A stretch of DNA of 64,000 nucleotides from Mycobacterium arosiense ATCC BAA-1401 = DSM 45069 (GTDB lineage: Bacteria; Actinomycetota; Actinomycetes; Mycobacteriales; Mycobacteriaceae), in assembly GCF_002086125.1 (NCBI RefSeq), contig NZ_MVHG01000002.1:136702-200701 (forward strand). The letters are read 5' to 3'. Shown piece by piece: positions 18,815 to 29,168 of this stretch. Under the pieces are notes generated by a model. The model saw nothing but the letters and a program-made list of their open reading frames with translations, had not been told where the DNA came from and ran no database searches. Position 1 is the stretch's first letter. Every line of letters begins with the position of its first letter. The position numbers and the translations under genes were made by a program.

Positions 18815-20637
18815 GCCGGCTGCACCGAGACGGCCTGTGAGGGCTCGTGGACGTCCGGATGCGGTTCGGGCGCGTAGAGCTGCTCGATCTCCCCGGCGTA
18901 TTTCGCCATGATCGGCTTGCGCTTGAGCTTCATCGTCAGCGTGATCTCGTCACCGCCGGGCTCCCACAGGGTGGGCAGGATGCGGAACCGCTTGATCTGT
19001 TCCACCCGGGACAGTTTCGCGTTGCCCGCGGCCACCCCGGCGGTGATCTGCGCGACGACCTCCGGGTCGGCGGCCAGGGCGGCGGGCGAGGCGTCGGACA
19101 GGCCACGCTGGGCCGCATACGGGCCGACCGAGTCGGCGTCGAAGACCATCAGCGCGGTGTTGTACGGCCGCCCCTCGCCGATGGCGATCATCACCCCGAC
19201 CATGGGACACGCGGCCAGGATGGCGTTTTCGATGTTGGCCGGCGACATGTTCTTTCCGGCCGCATTGATGATCAGCTCCTTCTTGCGGTCGACGATTCGC
19301 AGGTAACCCTCCGCGTCGACCTCGATGATGTCGCCGGTGTGCAGCCAGCCGTCGGCGTCGATCGCCTCGGCGGTCTTCGCCGGTTCCTTGCGATAGCCCT
19401 TCATCACCAGCGGACCGCGGACCAGATATTCGCCGTCCTCGGCGACCCTGCCCTCTAGGCCGGGAAGCAGCCTGCCGACGGTGCCCAGTCGCGTGTCGTC
19501 CGGATGTGCCACGCTGGCAGCGCAACTGAGCTCCGACATGCCCCAGACCTCGCCGATCGGGATGCCGATTCCCGCGAAGAACGCCAGCGTCTCCCTGGGG
19601 ATCGGCGCGGCACCGGACACCGCCCAGCGCAGTTCGCCGAACCCGAGTCGCTCGCGCAGCCTGGACAGCACCATCTCGTCGGCCCGGGCCCATTCGGCGG
19701 CCAGCTCGGCCGGCTCGGGCGTCCCGGACACCAGCGCGGCGGCGCGCCTGGCGGCCACCGACATCGCCCATTGCAACGCCTGGCGTTTGACGTCGTCGGT
19801 CTCGCTGGCGACGACGAATTCGATTGCCGCCTTGAGCTTTTCCCACACTCGCGGTACCGCGGCCCAGACCGTGGGTCGCACGTCGGGCAGCGCCGCCGCC
19901 ACGGCACGCGCGTCATCGACGGCGGTCACCTGGGTGCCGAACACCTCCAGCGGGTAAAGGGCCATCATCCGGTCGGCAATGTGCGCCGAGGGCAGGTACG
20001 ACGTGGTCCGATCACCGAACCGGCTGCCGAGCACGGCGTCGAGCCCGCGCGCCTCGAACAGCAGATTGGCGTGCGTCATCTCCACGCCCTTGGGGTTGCC
20101 GGTGGTCCCGGAGGTGTAGATGAGGGTGACGACGTCCTCGGGACGTACCGCCCGCCACGTCGCCTCGAAGTCGAAATCGGTTTGCGCAGCGGAATATAGG
20201 TCGTCCACCGAAATGGTGCCGGGCGGCGAACCGTCGATGCAGACGATGCGCTCGATGGGTGCACCGCTGGCGCGGATGCGGGCCACGTACTGCTCCTCGC
20301 AGATCGCGACCTTGGTGCCGGCGTTGTCGAACAGGTAGGTCAGCTGCTCGGCGGGCAACGTGTTGTACACCGAAAACGATGTGGCCCCAAGGTGTTGGGC
20401 GCCGATCTCGAACGGGTAGAACTCGATCCGGTTGGCCATCATCAGCGACACCGTGTCGCCCCGTCGGACCCCCAAACCGGCCAGGCCGGCGGCGACCTTG
20501 CGCACCCGCTTTGCGAGCTCTCGCCACGTCAACGTCTGGGCGCCGCCGGGCGTCCGGAGCGCGACGGCCTCGGGGTCGATCGACGCGGTGCGCTGAAACG
20601 CCTCGCACAAGGTGGCGGGAGCCTGCGCTGTCGTCAT
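18811..20637 (-). CDS. fadD11: Long-chain fatty-acyl-CoA ligase FadD11 (intact)
   Basis: 608 residues, ANL superfamily. It activates fatty acids as acyl-adenylates and then acyl-CoA. The ATP-binding P-loop [19 protein letters not shown] lies at about 171-189, the A5-like GMSELSCAAS near 370, and GWLHTGDI...VDRKKELIINAAGKNMSP near 450-480. M. tuberculosis annotates two adjacent pieces (fadD11.1/fadD11); here one continuous frame covers the whole enzyme, so this is the ancestral form. The acyl-CoA product is the substrate of the overlapping plsB1. Confidence 0.92.
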   Translation of the reverse strand: MTTAQAPATLCEAFQRTASIDPEAVALRTPGGAQTLTWRELAKRVRKVAAGLAGLGVRRGDTVSLMMANRIEFYPFEIGAQHLGATSFSVYNTLPAEQLTYLFDNAGTKVAICEEQYVARIRASGAPIERIVCIDGSPPGTISVDDLYSAAQTDFDFEATWRAVRPEDVVTLIYTSGTTGNPKGVEMTHANLLFEARGLDAVLGSRFGDRTTSYLPSAHIADRMMALYPLEVFGTQVTAVDDARAVAAALPDVRPTVWAAVPRVWEKLKAAIEFVVASETDDVKRQALQWAMSVAARRAAALVSGTPEPAELAAEWARADEMVLSRLRERLGFGELRWAVSGAAPIPRETLAFFAGIGIPIGEVWGMSELSCAASVAHPDDTRLGTVGRLLPGLEGRVAEDGEYLVRGPLVMKGYRKEPAKTAEAIDADGWLHTGDIIEVDAEGYLRIVDRKKELIINAAGKNMSPANIENAILAACPMVGVMIAIGEGRPYNTALMVFDADSVGPYAAQRGLSDASPAALAADPEVVAQITAGVAAGNAKLSRVEQIKRFRILPTLWEPGGDEITLTMKLKRKPIMAKYAGEIEQLYAPEPHPDVHEPSQAVSVQPA

Positions 20638-20736
20638 TTCCGTCCTCCTCGGCGCCGCATCAGCACTGCCTTCGTGAGCCTACGTCCGAGCACAGGGGCA
20701 CGGACCATATCGCGCGACTTCGCGGGCGCGGCCGGG

Positions 20737-21210
20737 TCACGAGCCGGGGCGCCACAGCTGCACCGTGCTGGTCGCGCCGCCGGGCAGCTCGACCAGCTCG
20801 ATCGGCGTGCCGTCGGGGTCATAGATGAAAAACATCCGCACTCCCCCGATGTCGACGGGCGGGTCGGCCCGGACGCCCGGGTGGTGGCGGGTGACGACGT
20901 CGAAGGTGGCGTCGAGATCGTCGACGCGAAACGACATGTTGGTGTAACCCAGGTGCGGGCCGCTCGGGCATTCGGGCACCGCGCCCAGCGACAACAGCTC
21001 CACCATCGCGGCCCCGATCAGCCCGCCGATCATGCGGCCCTTCTGGGCGGCGCCGCCGGTGACGGAATCCAGTGCCGCACCCTCGAGTTCGAGGTCGAAA
21101 ACCACGTTCATGCCCAGCACCGCGGTGTAGAAGGCCAGCGAGGTCTCGATGTCGGAGACGCCGACGCAGATGTGCGAGAAATTCTGCACGGCGATGGGGT
21201 GCTGGGTCAT
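20737..21210 (-). CDS. VOC (glyoxalase/bleomycin-resistance) family protein
   Basis: 157 residues, one vicinal-oxygen-chelate domain made of two beta-alpha-beta-beta-beta units. Candidate metal ligands are the His of NFSHICVGVSD, the Glu of MVELLSL, and the Glu of DPDGTPIELVELPG. The start (MTQHPIAVQN) overlaps the stop of a MerR regulator in an ATGA, so the two are cotranscribed. The probable function is detoxification or dioxygen chemistry on a ligand sensed by the regulator; the substrate is unknown. Confidence 0.85.
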   Translation of the reverse strand: MTQHPIAVQNFSHICVGVSDIETSLAFYTAVLGMNVVFDLELEGAALDSVTGGAAQKGRMIGGLIGAAMVELLSLGAVPECPSGPHLGYTNMSFRVDDLDATFDVVTRHHPGVRADPPVDIGGVRMFFIYDPDGTPIELVELPGGATSTVQLWRPGS

Positions 21211-21608
21211 GCGGTTTCCCTGCCGAGGTGGGGTGGGTGGATGCCACAGGTACACGCGTCGATTGACGGGCACGTGCAGCGCATGCCCCATTCGATGACG
21301 GCCCGGGCGCGGGCCAGCGACTCCATCTGCGCGTCGATCTCGGCCAGTTTGGCCTCGGCCAGCGCGCGGCTGACCGGCCGCCCCGGCGCGTCGTCGGCGA
21401 ACAGCAGCTGGATCTCGTCCAGCGAGAATCCGGCGGCCTTGCAGAGCGCGATCACCTCGAGGCGGGTCAGAATCGCGTCGTCATAGCGGCGCTGACCGCC
21501 CAGCCGCGCGGGCTCCGGCACCAGGCCGATCTGCTCGTAGTAGCGCAACGTGGTCGCGGCCACCCCGGCCCGGCGCGCCACCTCCCCGATGGTCAGGCTG
21601 GGCGCCAT
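21207..21608 (-). CDS. MerR-family regulator with a C-terminal Cys cluster
   Basis: 133 residues. The winged HTH LTIGEVARRAGVAATTLRYYEQIGLV is followed by RRYDDAILTRLEVIALCKAAGFSLDEI and a dimerisation helix. The C-terminus has four clustered Cys (RCTCPSIDACTCGIH) plus His, similar in concept to the metal or Fe-S binding tails of SoxR, CadR and ZntR types. It may bind metal, a 2Fe-2S cluster or a thiol-reactive ligand. It is divergent from a PPOX gene and overlaps a VOC gene downstream, and a dyad lies in the intergenic gap. Confidence 0.88.
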   Translation of the reverse strand: MAPSLTIGEVARRAGVAATTLRYYEQIGLVPEPARLGGQRRYDDAILTRLEVIALCKAAGFSLDEIQLLFADDAPGRPVSRALAEAKLAEIDAQMESLARARAVIEWGMRCTCPSIDACTCGIHPPHLGRETA

Positions 21609-21633
21609 CGCGGCCCTCCTGGAAATTCGATGC

Positions 21634-21657
21634 TTGACTTCCAGTCAACTCTAAGTC
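21634..21657. promoter_or_regulatory. Probable MerR operator
   Basis: TTGACTTCCAGTCAA (21634-21648) is a perfect dyad TTGACT-N3-AGTCAA. A longer dyad GACTT-N12-AAGTC spans 21636-21657. Both lie in the 62-bp gap between the MerR gene and the divergent PPOX gene. MerR proteins bind such dyads between -35 and -10; TTGACT can serve as a -35 on either strand, but I cannot fix a -10. Confidence 0.6.
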
Positions 21658-21670
21658 ATTGACTGTGGGC

Positions 21671-22117
21671 ATGACCATCCCCCGATACGCCGAACTCAGC
21701 GAGTCTCGCTACGCCCTGCTGCGATCGTTTCGCCGCGACGGCACGCCCGTCGACACCCCGATCTGGTTCGCCTTCGACGACGGCGGCGTGCTGTTCCGGA
21801 CCAAGGTGGGCCCGAAGACCCGGCGGCTGGCCGCGCGCCGCGACGTCCAACGCGCGGCGTGCGACTACCGCGGCCGGCGGCGGCCGGGCGCGACGACGGT
21901 GGCCGGGCGGGCCACGGTGCTGTCCGGCGCCGAGGCCGCACGCGCCAACGGCGTGCTGCACCGGCGCTACGGCTGGCAGTGGAACATCGTGCCGCTGATC
22001 AGGGTTCCCGGCGTGACGAACGTGCACCGAAACCTGAGTGCCCGCGAGAAATTACGACGCGCCCGCGACCGCGGGGTGTGGCCGGACAGCGTCATCGTGC
22101 GGGTGGAGCTGCCATGA
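21671..22117 (+). CDS. PPOX-class F420/FMN-dependent enzyme
   Basis: 148 residues, a split beta-barrel flavin reductase-like protein. The start MTIPRYAELSESRYALLRSFRRDGTPVDTPIWFAF and the block LFRTKVGPKTRRLAARRDV are typical of Rv1155/Rv2074-type FDOR-B proteins, which bind F420 and reduce varied substrates. ATG 21671 is preferred over the in-frame TTG 21659, which overlaps the probable operator zone. It is divergent from the MerR gene and presumably co-regulated with it. Confidence 0.8.
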   Translation: MTIPRYAELSESRYALLRSFRRDGTPVDTPIWFAFDDGGVLFRTKVGPKTRRLAARRDVQRAACDYRGRRRPGATTVAGRATVLSGAEAARANGVLHRRYGWQWNIVPLIRVPGVTNVHRNLSAREKLRRARDRGVWPDSVIVRVELP

Positions 22118-22152
22118 CGCGGGCGCCGGCGGGCTGCCGGCGACCGGCCGCG

Positions 22153-22193
22153 CGAATGTGAAACTACTTTCACGTTCGCGCCCGAACGTGAAA
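22153..22193. terminator. Bidirectional terminator with alternative stems between PPOX gene and dnaE1
   Basis: TTTCACGTTCG (22168-22178) pairs perfectly with CGAACGTGAAA (22183-22193) across a 4-nt loop, an 11-bp stem between two convergent genes. The same middle arm can pair with CGAATGTGAAA at 22153-22163 with one G-T wobble, so the two hairpins exclude each other. There is no U tract, as usual in mycobacteria. Downstream, TTTGCAGTCGCGG (22199-22211) resembles the ends of the 63-bp elements at 33892 and 34850. Confidence 0.7.
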
Positions 22194-22235
22194 TCAAGTT
22201 TGCAGTCGCGGGGATTGGGCGATCCGACGTGCCGC

Positions 22236-25200
22236 CTAGCCGCCCAGGCAGCCGGGGCCCAGCAGCGCCTTGAGATCCCCCATCAGCGCCGGCGACGGGG
22301 TAACCCGCAGGGAGGCATCCAATTCCAGCGTCGTGATACGGTCCCCGCTGATCAGCCGCAGGTGCACCTGGGCCGTGCCGGGGTGGCGGGCCAGCACCTG
22401 CTTGAGCGCGGTCACCTTGTCGATGGTGCACTGCCGCGTCGGCAGGCTGACAGCCAGCGGCCGGTTCGGCTGGGCGTTGGAAAAGTCCGGCACCACAAGC
22501 TCGTTGGCGATGAGCGCGACGCGGTCGTCGCGCAGCGACACCTTCGCCTTGATCAGCACCACGGCGTCATCGGCGATGTCGGCCCCGTACACGGAGTAGG
22601 CCTGCGGGAAGAACAGCACCTCGATGCCACCGGTGAGGTCCTCCAGTTGGGCTGAGGCCCAGGGCATGCCGTTCTTGTTGACCCGCCGGTTGACCGACGC
22701 GAGGATGCCGCCGACGCGCACCTGGGTGTCGTTGGGGACGTCGCCGTCGAGGATGGCCGGGATCTGGGTGTCGACCTGGGCGGTCAGCAGGTGCGCGACG
22801 CCGTTGAGCGGATGCCCGGACACATACAGTCCCAGCATTTCTCGCTCCAGGGCGAGCTTGTGCTTATCGTCCCACTCGTCGTCGGGCACCTTGATGTTGA
22901 ACACCGAGTCGGTGCCACAGCCGTCGCTGCCGCCGCCGAACAGGTCGAACTGGCCCATGGCCTCGGCCTTCTTGGTGCCCAGCACCGAATCGACGGCGTC
23001 GGTGTGCACCAGGAACAGGCCCTTGCGGGCATGCCCCAGCGAGTCGAAGGCGCCGGCCTTGATCAACGACTCGGTGACCTTCTTGTTGCAGGCCGCCACG
23101 TCGATCTTGTTCAGGTAATCCGAGAAGTCGGTGAACTTGCCCTTGCCGTCGCGGGTGCCGATCAGCGAGCCGACCACGTTGGCGCCCACGTTGCGCACCG
23201 CGCCCAGCCCGAACCGGATGTCCTGGCCCACCGAGGCGAAGTTCACCAGCGACTCGTTGACGTCTGGCGGCAGCACCGTGATGCCGAGTTTGCGGCAGTC
23301 GGCCAGGTAGACCGCGGCCTTGTCCTTGTCGTCGCCCACCGATGTCAGCAGGCCGGCCATGTATTCGGCCGGATAGTTGGCCTTCAGGTAGGCCGTCCAA
23401 TAGGAGACCAGCCCGTAGCCAGCCGCGTGCGACTTGTTGAACGCGTACCCGGCGAACGGAAGGATGGTGTCCCACAAGGCTTTCACCGCTTTTTCGGAGA
23501 AGCCGTTGGCGGTCATGCCTTCGTAGAAGCCCTTGTACTCGGCCTCGAGCACCTCGAGCTTCTTCTTACCCATCGCCTTACGCAGCGCGTCGGCCTTGCC
23601 CATCGTGTAGGAGGCGACCTTCTGGGCGATGAACATGATCTGCTCTTGGTAGACGATCAGGCCGTACGTCTCGGCCAGGATGTCGCGCAGCGGCTCCTCG
23701 AGCTCCGGGTGGATCGGCTTGACCGCCTGACGACCGTTCTTGCGGTCCGCGTAGTCGTTGTGGGCGTTCATGCCCATCGGCCCCGGGCGGTACAGGGCCA
23801 GCACCGCGACGATGTCGTTGAACTCGGTCGGCTGCATGCGGCGCAACAGGTCTCGCATCGGCCCGCCGTCGAGCTGGAACACGCCCAGGGTGTCGCCGCG
23901 GCCGAGCAGCTCGTAGGTGGCCTTGTCGTCCAGCGGCACCGACTCCAGATCGAGGTCGATTCCCCTGTTGGACTTGATGTTTTCCAGCGCGTCGCCGATG
24001 ATCGTCAGGTTGCGCAGGCCCAGGAAGTCCATCTTCAGCAGGCCGATCGCCTCGCACGACGGGTAGTCCCAGCCGGTGATGATCGCCCCGTCCTGGGGCC
24101 GCTTCCACAGCGGGATGGCCTCGGTCAGCGGCTCGCTGCTCATGATCACCGCGCACGCGTGCACACCGGCGTTGCGGATCAGCCCTTCCAGGCCGCGCGC
24201 GGTCTGGTAGATGGTGCGCACGTCCGGGTCGGTTTCGATCAGACCGCGGACCTCGGCGGCCTCCTTGAACCGCTCGTGGCCCGGGTCGGTGATGCCCGAC
24301 AGCGGAATGTCTTTGGCCATGATCGGCGGCGGCAGCGCCTTGGTGATCCGGTCGGCGATCGCGAAACCGGGCTGGCCGTAGTGGATCCGAGCCGAATCCT
24401 TCAGCGCCGCTTTGGTTTTGATGGTGCCGAAGGTGATGACCTGCGCGACGCGGTCGTGGCCCCACTTCTCGGCGGCGTAGCGCACCATCTCGCCGCGACG
24501 ACGGTCGTCGAAGTCGATATCGATGTCGGGCGCCGACGGGCGCTCCGGGTTGAGGAAGCGCTCGAACAGCAGGCCGTGCGGAATGGGGTCGATGTTGGTG
24601 ATGCCCAGCGCGTAGGCCACCAGCGAGCCCGCCGCCGAGCCGCGCCCCGGCCCCACCCGGATGTCGACCGAGCGTGCGTAGTTGATCAGGTCGGCGACGA
24701 TCAGGAAGTACGACGGAAAGCCCTTGTCGCAGATGACCTTGATCTCGTAGGAGGCCCGGTCGATGTAGTCCTGGCCGACGCCCGACGGGAATCGGCGCTG
24801 CAGCCCGGCCATCACCTCGTGGTGCAGCCAGCTCGCCTGGTCGTGTCCGTCGGGTACCGGGAAGATCGGCATCCGGTCGCGCGGCGCCCACACGTCGTCG
24901 TAGGACTGGACCCGCTCGGCGATCAGCAGGGTCGAGTCGCAGGCGCCGGGCACCTCGTCGTCCCAGATCTGGCGCATTTCGGCGGCCGACTTCAGGTAGT
25001 AGCCGTCGCCGTCGAACTTGAACCGGTTCGGGTCCGAGAGCGTCTTGCCGGTCTGCACGCACAGCAGCGCTTCGTGGTTGTGGGCGGCGTCGCGGGTGAC
25101 GTAGTGGCAGTCGTTGGTGGCCAGCGGCGGGATGCCCAGCTTGCGGCCGATCTCGAGCAGCCCGTCGCGGACCCGCGTCTCGATGGACAGCCCGTGGTCC

Positions 25201-25775
25201 ATCAGCTCCAAAAAGTAGTTGTCGGCGCCGAAGATCTCACGCCACTTGGCGGCCGATTCCAGCGCCTCGCGGTCGTGCCCGAGCCGCAACCGGGTCTGCA
25301 CCTCGCCCGACGGGCAGCCGGTGGTGGCGATGATCCCGTCGGCGTTTTCGGCGATGATCTCGGCGTCCATCCGCGACCACTTGCCCAGCTGGCCCTCAAA
25401 CGACGCCAGCGAGGACAGCTTGAACAGGTTGCGCAGGCCGGTGGCGTTCTCGGCCACCATCGTCATGTGCGTGTAGGAGCCGCCGCCCGACACGTCGTCG
25501 GACTTCTGGCCCGGGTCCCCCCACAGGATCCGCCGGGTGTCGAAGCGCGAGGCCGGCGCGATGTAGGCCTCGACTCCGATGATGGGCTTGATCCCGGCCT
25601 TGGTCGCCGCGTTGTAGAACTCGCTGGCGCCGAACATGTTTCCGTGGTCGGTCATCCCGACCGCCGGCATCTGCAGCCGGTCCACCTCGGCCAGCATCGG
25701 CCCGATCTTCGCGGCACCGTCCAACATCGAATACTCGGTGTGGTTATGCAGGTGCACGAAGGACGATTGGTTCAT
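22236..25775 (-). CDS. dnaE1: DNA polymerase III alpha subunit DnaE1
   Basis: 1179 residues, the essential replicative polymerase, with a proofreading PHP domain in mycobacteria. The N-terminal PHP domain has [13 protein letters not shown] (metal His pair) and TDHGNMFG. The C-family polymerase active site is [12 protein letters not shown] (about 419-430), with the third Asp in [10 protein letters not shown] (about 580). An HhH/OB region follows ([18 protein letters not shown], about 1020). No intein interrupts it. It ends LLGPGCLGG. Confidence 0.97.
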   Translation of the reverse strand: MNQSSFVHLHNHTEYSMLDGAAKIGPMLAEVDRLQMPAVGMTDHGNMFGASEFYNAATKAGIKPIIGVEAYIAPASRFDTRRILWGDPGQKSDDVSGGGSYTHMTMVAENATGLRNLFKLSSLASFEGQLGKWSRMDAEIIAENADGIIATTGCPSGEVQTRLRLGHDREALESAAKWREIFGADNYFLELMDHGLSIETRVRDGLLEIGRKLGIPPLATNDCHYVTRDAAHNHEALLCVQTGKTLSDPNRFKFDGDGYYLKSAAEMRQIWDDEVPGACDSTLLIAERVQSYDDVWAPRDRMPIFPVPDGHDQASWLHHEVMAGLQRRFPSGVGQDYIDRASYEIKVICDKGFPSYFLIVADLINYARSVDIRVGPGRGSAAGSLVAYALGITNIDPIPHGLLFERFLNPERPSAPDIDIDFDDRRRGEMVRYAAEKWGHDRVAQVITFGTIKTKAALKDSARIHYGQPGFAIADRITKALPPPIMAKDIPLSGITDPGHERFKEAAEVRGLIETDPDVRTIYQTARGLEGLIRNAGVHACAVIMSSEPLTEAIPLWKRPQDGAIITGWDYPSCEAIGLLKMDFLGLRNLTIIGDALENIKSNRGIDLDLESVPLDDKATYELLGRGDTLGVFQLDGGPMRDLLRRMQPTEFNDIVAVLALYRPGPMGMNAHNDYADRKNGRQAVKPIHPELEEPLRDILAETYGLIVYQEQIMFIAQKVASYTMGKADALRKAMGKKKLEVLEAEYKGFYEGMTANGFSEKAVKALWDTILPFAGYAFNKSHAAGYGLVSYWTAYLKANYPAEYMAGLLTSVGDDKDKAAVYLADCRKLGITVLPPDVNESLVNFASVGQDIRFGLGAVRNVGANVVGSLIGTRDGKGKFTDFSDYLNKIDVAACNKKVTESLIKAGAFDSLGHARKGLFLVHTDAVDSVLGTKKAEAMGQFDLFGGGSDGCGTDSVFNIKVPDDEWDDKHKLALEREMLGLYVSGHPLNGVAHLLTAQVDTQIPAILDGDVPNDTQVRVGGILASVNRRVNKNGMPWASAQLEDLTGGIEVLFFPQAYSVYGADIADDAVVLIKAKVSLRDDRVALIANELVVPDFSNAQPNRPLAVSLPTRQCTIDKVTALKQVLARHPGTAQVHLRLISGDRITTLELDASLRVTPSPALMGDLKALLGPGCLGG

Positions 25776-25837
25776 AGGGACGCCAGTCTATGACCGCGGA
25801 CCGACACTAGTGGGGCGTGTCGCGGCGTGTGTTGCGA

Positions 25838-26140
25838 TCAGTCGTGGGCGTACAGCTCGACGAAGTTTTTCAGCGACTTTTGGACGTCGCCCTTGACCGC
25901 GCGCGCCGCCGCCGAGCCCACCGGACCGAACAACGCTCGTCCGCCCAGTTCCAGGCGCAGCCCCAGCGTCGATCCCTGGTCGGTGGGTCGCACGGTGAGG
26001 GTGACGGCGTACTTGGCGCCGCCCTTGCCGGACCCCGACATCGCCATCTCGTGCGGCGGGTCCCAGGTGGTCACCGTCCATGTCACCCTGTTGCGGAAGC
26101 CCTTGGCCCGCGCCATGCCGATGATCTGGGTGCGGCCACC
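25838..26140 (-). pseudogene. 5'-truncated SRPBCC/polyketide-cyclase-like gene (Rv1546-like)
   Basis: The frame encodes [20 protein letters not shown] to [16 protein letters not shown], matching roughly the C-terminal two-thirds of Rv1546-type SRPBCC proteins (about 143 residues). The expected first ~50 residues, with the opening strand and a W-rich helix, are absent. Upstream of about 26140 the frame reads into unrelated sequence and a 91-bp inverted repeat. ATG 26116 could start a ~92-residue product, but it would lack part of the beta-grasp wall, so I call it broken. Confidence 0.6.
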
Positions 26141-26202
26141 GCCCGAGCGTAGCGCTTCGTCACATCCGCCACTGGGGTCTCTTCCGGAGGCACATGCTTG
26201 AT

Positions 26203-26293
26203 TGCCCGCCTCCGAGCGACAACGGAGACCTTGCGCGGACGGCGCACTCACGGATTACCGGCGACCCCACTATTTGTCGCTCGGAGGCGGGCA
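26203..26293. repeat. 91-bp element with perfect 20-bp terminal inverted repeats
   Basis: TGCCCGCCTCCGAGCGACAA at 26203-26222 is the exact reverse complement of 26274-26293, with a 51-bp interior. It lies between the truncated SRPBCC gene and an mmpL 3' fragment. It could be a MITE-like or REP-like insertion or a strong hairpin. I see no clear target duplication and no second copy in the window. Confidence 0.7.
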
Positions 26294-26374
26294 TTTCGCC
26301 ACCTCTCCGGCCGAGGGACGGATGTGACCGGTGTGATCCGGATCGTCGAATCACGCCTGGCGGCAACCGCAAAA

Positions 26375-27407
<1,033 letters not shown>

Positions 27408-27411
27408 GGTC

Positions 27412-28452
27412 TCACCAATGTATCCCGCGGGTCGCCCGCACAAACGTCTCGCTTCTCTTGTCGAATTTCGTTGCCTCGGTTGATGATTCATCGCCCTTGG
27501 CGGCATTGGAGTCGCCAAACATTTCGAACGCTCGGTTGCGCACCCGGTCCATGACCGCCGGGTTGACCGCGTCGGCTACCGCGGCGAATTGCCCGAACGG
27601 CGAGCTGGCCCGGCGTGGCCGGTGCACGATCGCGTCGGCGATCACCCCGGCCGCCTGCTCGGGAGTGAGCGCCGGAAACTTGTCGTAGAGCGTGGTCGGG
27701 CTGATCATCGGCGTGCGCACCAGCGCCATGTGCACGGTGGTGAACCGCACGCCGTCGTTCACGGTTTCGGCCTGCAGCGAGTCGCACAGGCTGTCCAGCG
27801 CGGCCTTGCTGGCGATGTAGGCACCGAAGCGCGGGGCGCGGGTCTGCACGCCGACCGAGGAGACGTTGACGATGTGCCCGAAGCCACGTTCCCGCATGCC
27901 GGGGACGAACTTGAGGATCAGCTGGACCGCGCCGAGGTAGTTCAGCTGCATGGTCCGCTGATAGTCGTGGATCCGGTCGTAGGACAGTTCGAGTGAGCGC
28001 CGGATCGAGCGGCCCGCGTTGTTGATCAGAATGTCGACGCCGCCCAGTTCCTCGAGCACCTGATCGGCCATGGCGGCGATGGCATCCATGTCGGACAGAT
28101 CGCACGGGTAGACGTGGGGGGTCCCGCCGTTGTCACGGATCTCGTCGGCGACCTTCTCGAGGTTCTCCCGGGTGCGCGCCACCAGCGCCACCGTGCCACC
28201 GGCCTCCGCGATCTTCTTCGCCGCGGCCTCACCGATGCCCGAGGACCCGCCGGTGATCAGCGCGGTCTTGCCCGCGACGGCCTCCTCGAGGGTGCGCCCC
28301 TGGACCGCGTCGAGCAGGTTCCTCCAATAGAACGGTCGGTACCGCCCGGCCGAATTCGGGGTGTTGACGATGTGAGAGACCGCCGCGAGCGGCTTTTCCA
28401 CCAGATTCCCGAGCGAGTTCTCCACCAAGTTCGTTATGTCACCAAGGTTCAT
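27412..28452 (-). CDS. Fatty-acyl-CoA reductase-like SDR (Rv1543-like)
   Basis: 346 residues. An N-terminal extension of about 55 residues (MNLGDITNLVENSLGNLVEKPL) precedes the SDR core: TGGSSGIGEAAAKK, NNAGRS, the active-site Ser in NVSSVGV and YIASKAAL. It is close to Rv1543, proposed to reduce fatty acyl-CoA, perhaps for wax ester synthesis. The extension contains a small internal duplication (NLVEN/NLVEK) absent from my recollection of Rv1543. ATG 28452 has AGGAG 9 bp upstream and matches the M. tuberculosis start. It is divergent from glbN across 281 bp in which I see no firm operator. Confidence 0.88.
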   Translation of the reverse strand: MNLGDITNLVENSLGNLVEKPLAAVSHIVNTPNSAGRYRPFYWRNLLDAVQGRTLEEAVAGKTALITGGSSGIGEAAAKKIAEAGGTVALVARTRENLEKVADEIRDNGGTPHVYPCDLSDMDAIAAMADQVLEELGGVDILINNAGRSIRRSLELSYDRIHDYQRTMQLNYLGAVQLILKFVPGMRERGFGHIVNVSSVGVQTRAPRFGAYIASKAALDSLCDSLQAETVNDGVRFTTVHMALVRTPMISPTTLYDKFPALTPEQAAGVIADAIVHRPRRASSPFGQFAAVADAVNPAVMDRVRNRAFEMFGDSNAAKGDESSTEATKFDKRSETFVRATRGIHW

Positions 28453-28733
28453 CGGCATTCGCTCCTGATGAGGTGAGCCCCCCGACCGCAACTGGCCTGC
28501 CCGATGGCCACGACCGCCTTCGGGGCTGCGCGAGTGATGTGACGTGCATCATTAAGCCAACCTAGGACATCATTGCCACGCCTTGACGCAGATTGCGGTC
28601 ATGGCGGCCACGTCACCCTCACGGTCCGCCGAGAAGAATCGTCAGCCGTGGGCAATCCCGCTGTTACACAAGGTAATCGGTGGGTGATCGCGCATAAACC
28701 GACGGGCAACGCCGAGATGTTCCAATCGTGGTC

Positions 28734-29144
28734 ATGAAAATTCTGGCGCGCTTCCGCAAGTCCGCACCCGCATCCATCTATGACCGGATCGGTGGGCACG
28801 AGGCGATCGAAGTCGTGGTCGAGGACTTCTACGTCCGGGTGCTTGCCGACGATCAACTGGCCGGCTTTTTCACCGGCACGAACATGAACCGCCTCAAGGG
28901 CAAACAGGTGGAGTTCTTCGCCGCTGCCCTGGGCGGCCCGGAGCCCTACACCGGCGCGCCGATGAAGCAGGTGCACCAGGGCCGCGGGATCACCATGCAC
29001 CACTTCAGTTTGGTGGCCGGGCATTTGGCCGACGCGTTGGCCGCCGCGGGGGTGCCGTCGCAGACGGTGACCGAGATACTCGGCGCGATCGCACCGCTGG
29101 CGCCCGAGATCGCCACGGGTGACGCCGGCAAGGTCACCGTCTGA
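28734..29144 (+). CDS. glbN: Truncated haemoglobin N
   Basis: 136 residues, group I truncated haemoglobin. It binds O2 and detoxifies nitric oxide to nitrate. Haem-pocket residues are visible: Tyr33 (B10) in EDFYVRVL, Gln58 (E11) in GKQVEFF, and the proximal His81 (F8) in MKQVHQGRG. The short N-terminal pre-A segment ([12 protein letters not shown]) that matters for NO dioxygenation in M. tuberculosis is present. ATG 28734 gives the same register as Rv1542c; a GTG lies two codons upstream. The lprI gene that partners glbN in M. tuberculosis is absent. Confidence 0.95.
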   Translation: MKILARFRKSAPASIYDRIGGHEAIEVVVEDFYVRVLADDQLAGFFTGTNMNRLKGKQVEFFAAALGGPEPYTGAPMKQVHQGRGITMHHFSLVAGHLADALAAAGVPSQTVTEILGAIAPLAPEIATGDAGKVTV

Positions 29145-29168
29145 CCGTTTGCGCCTAGCATGCGTGGC

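Noticed and set aside
20648..20736. Extra small gene between fadD11 and the VOC gene
   Set aside because: Only about 90 bp, with no frame having a ribosome site or coherent sequence.
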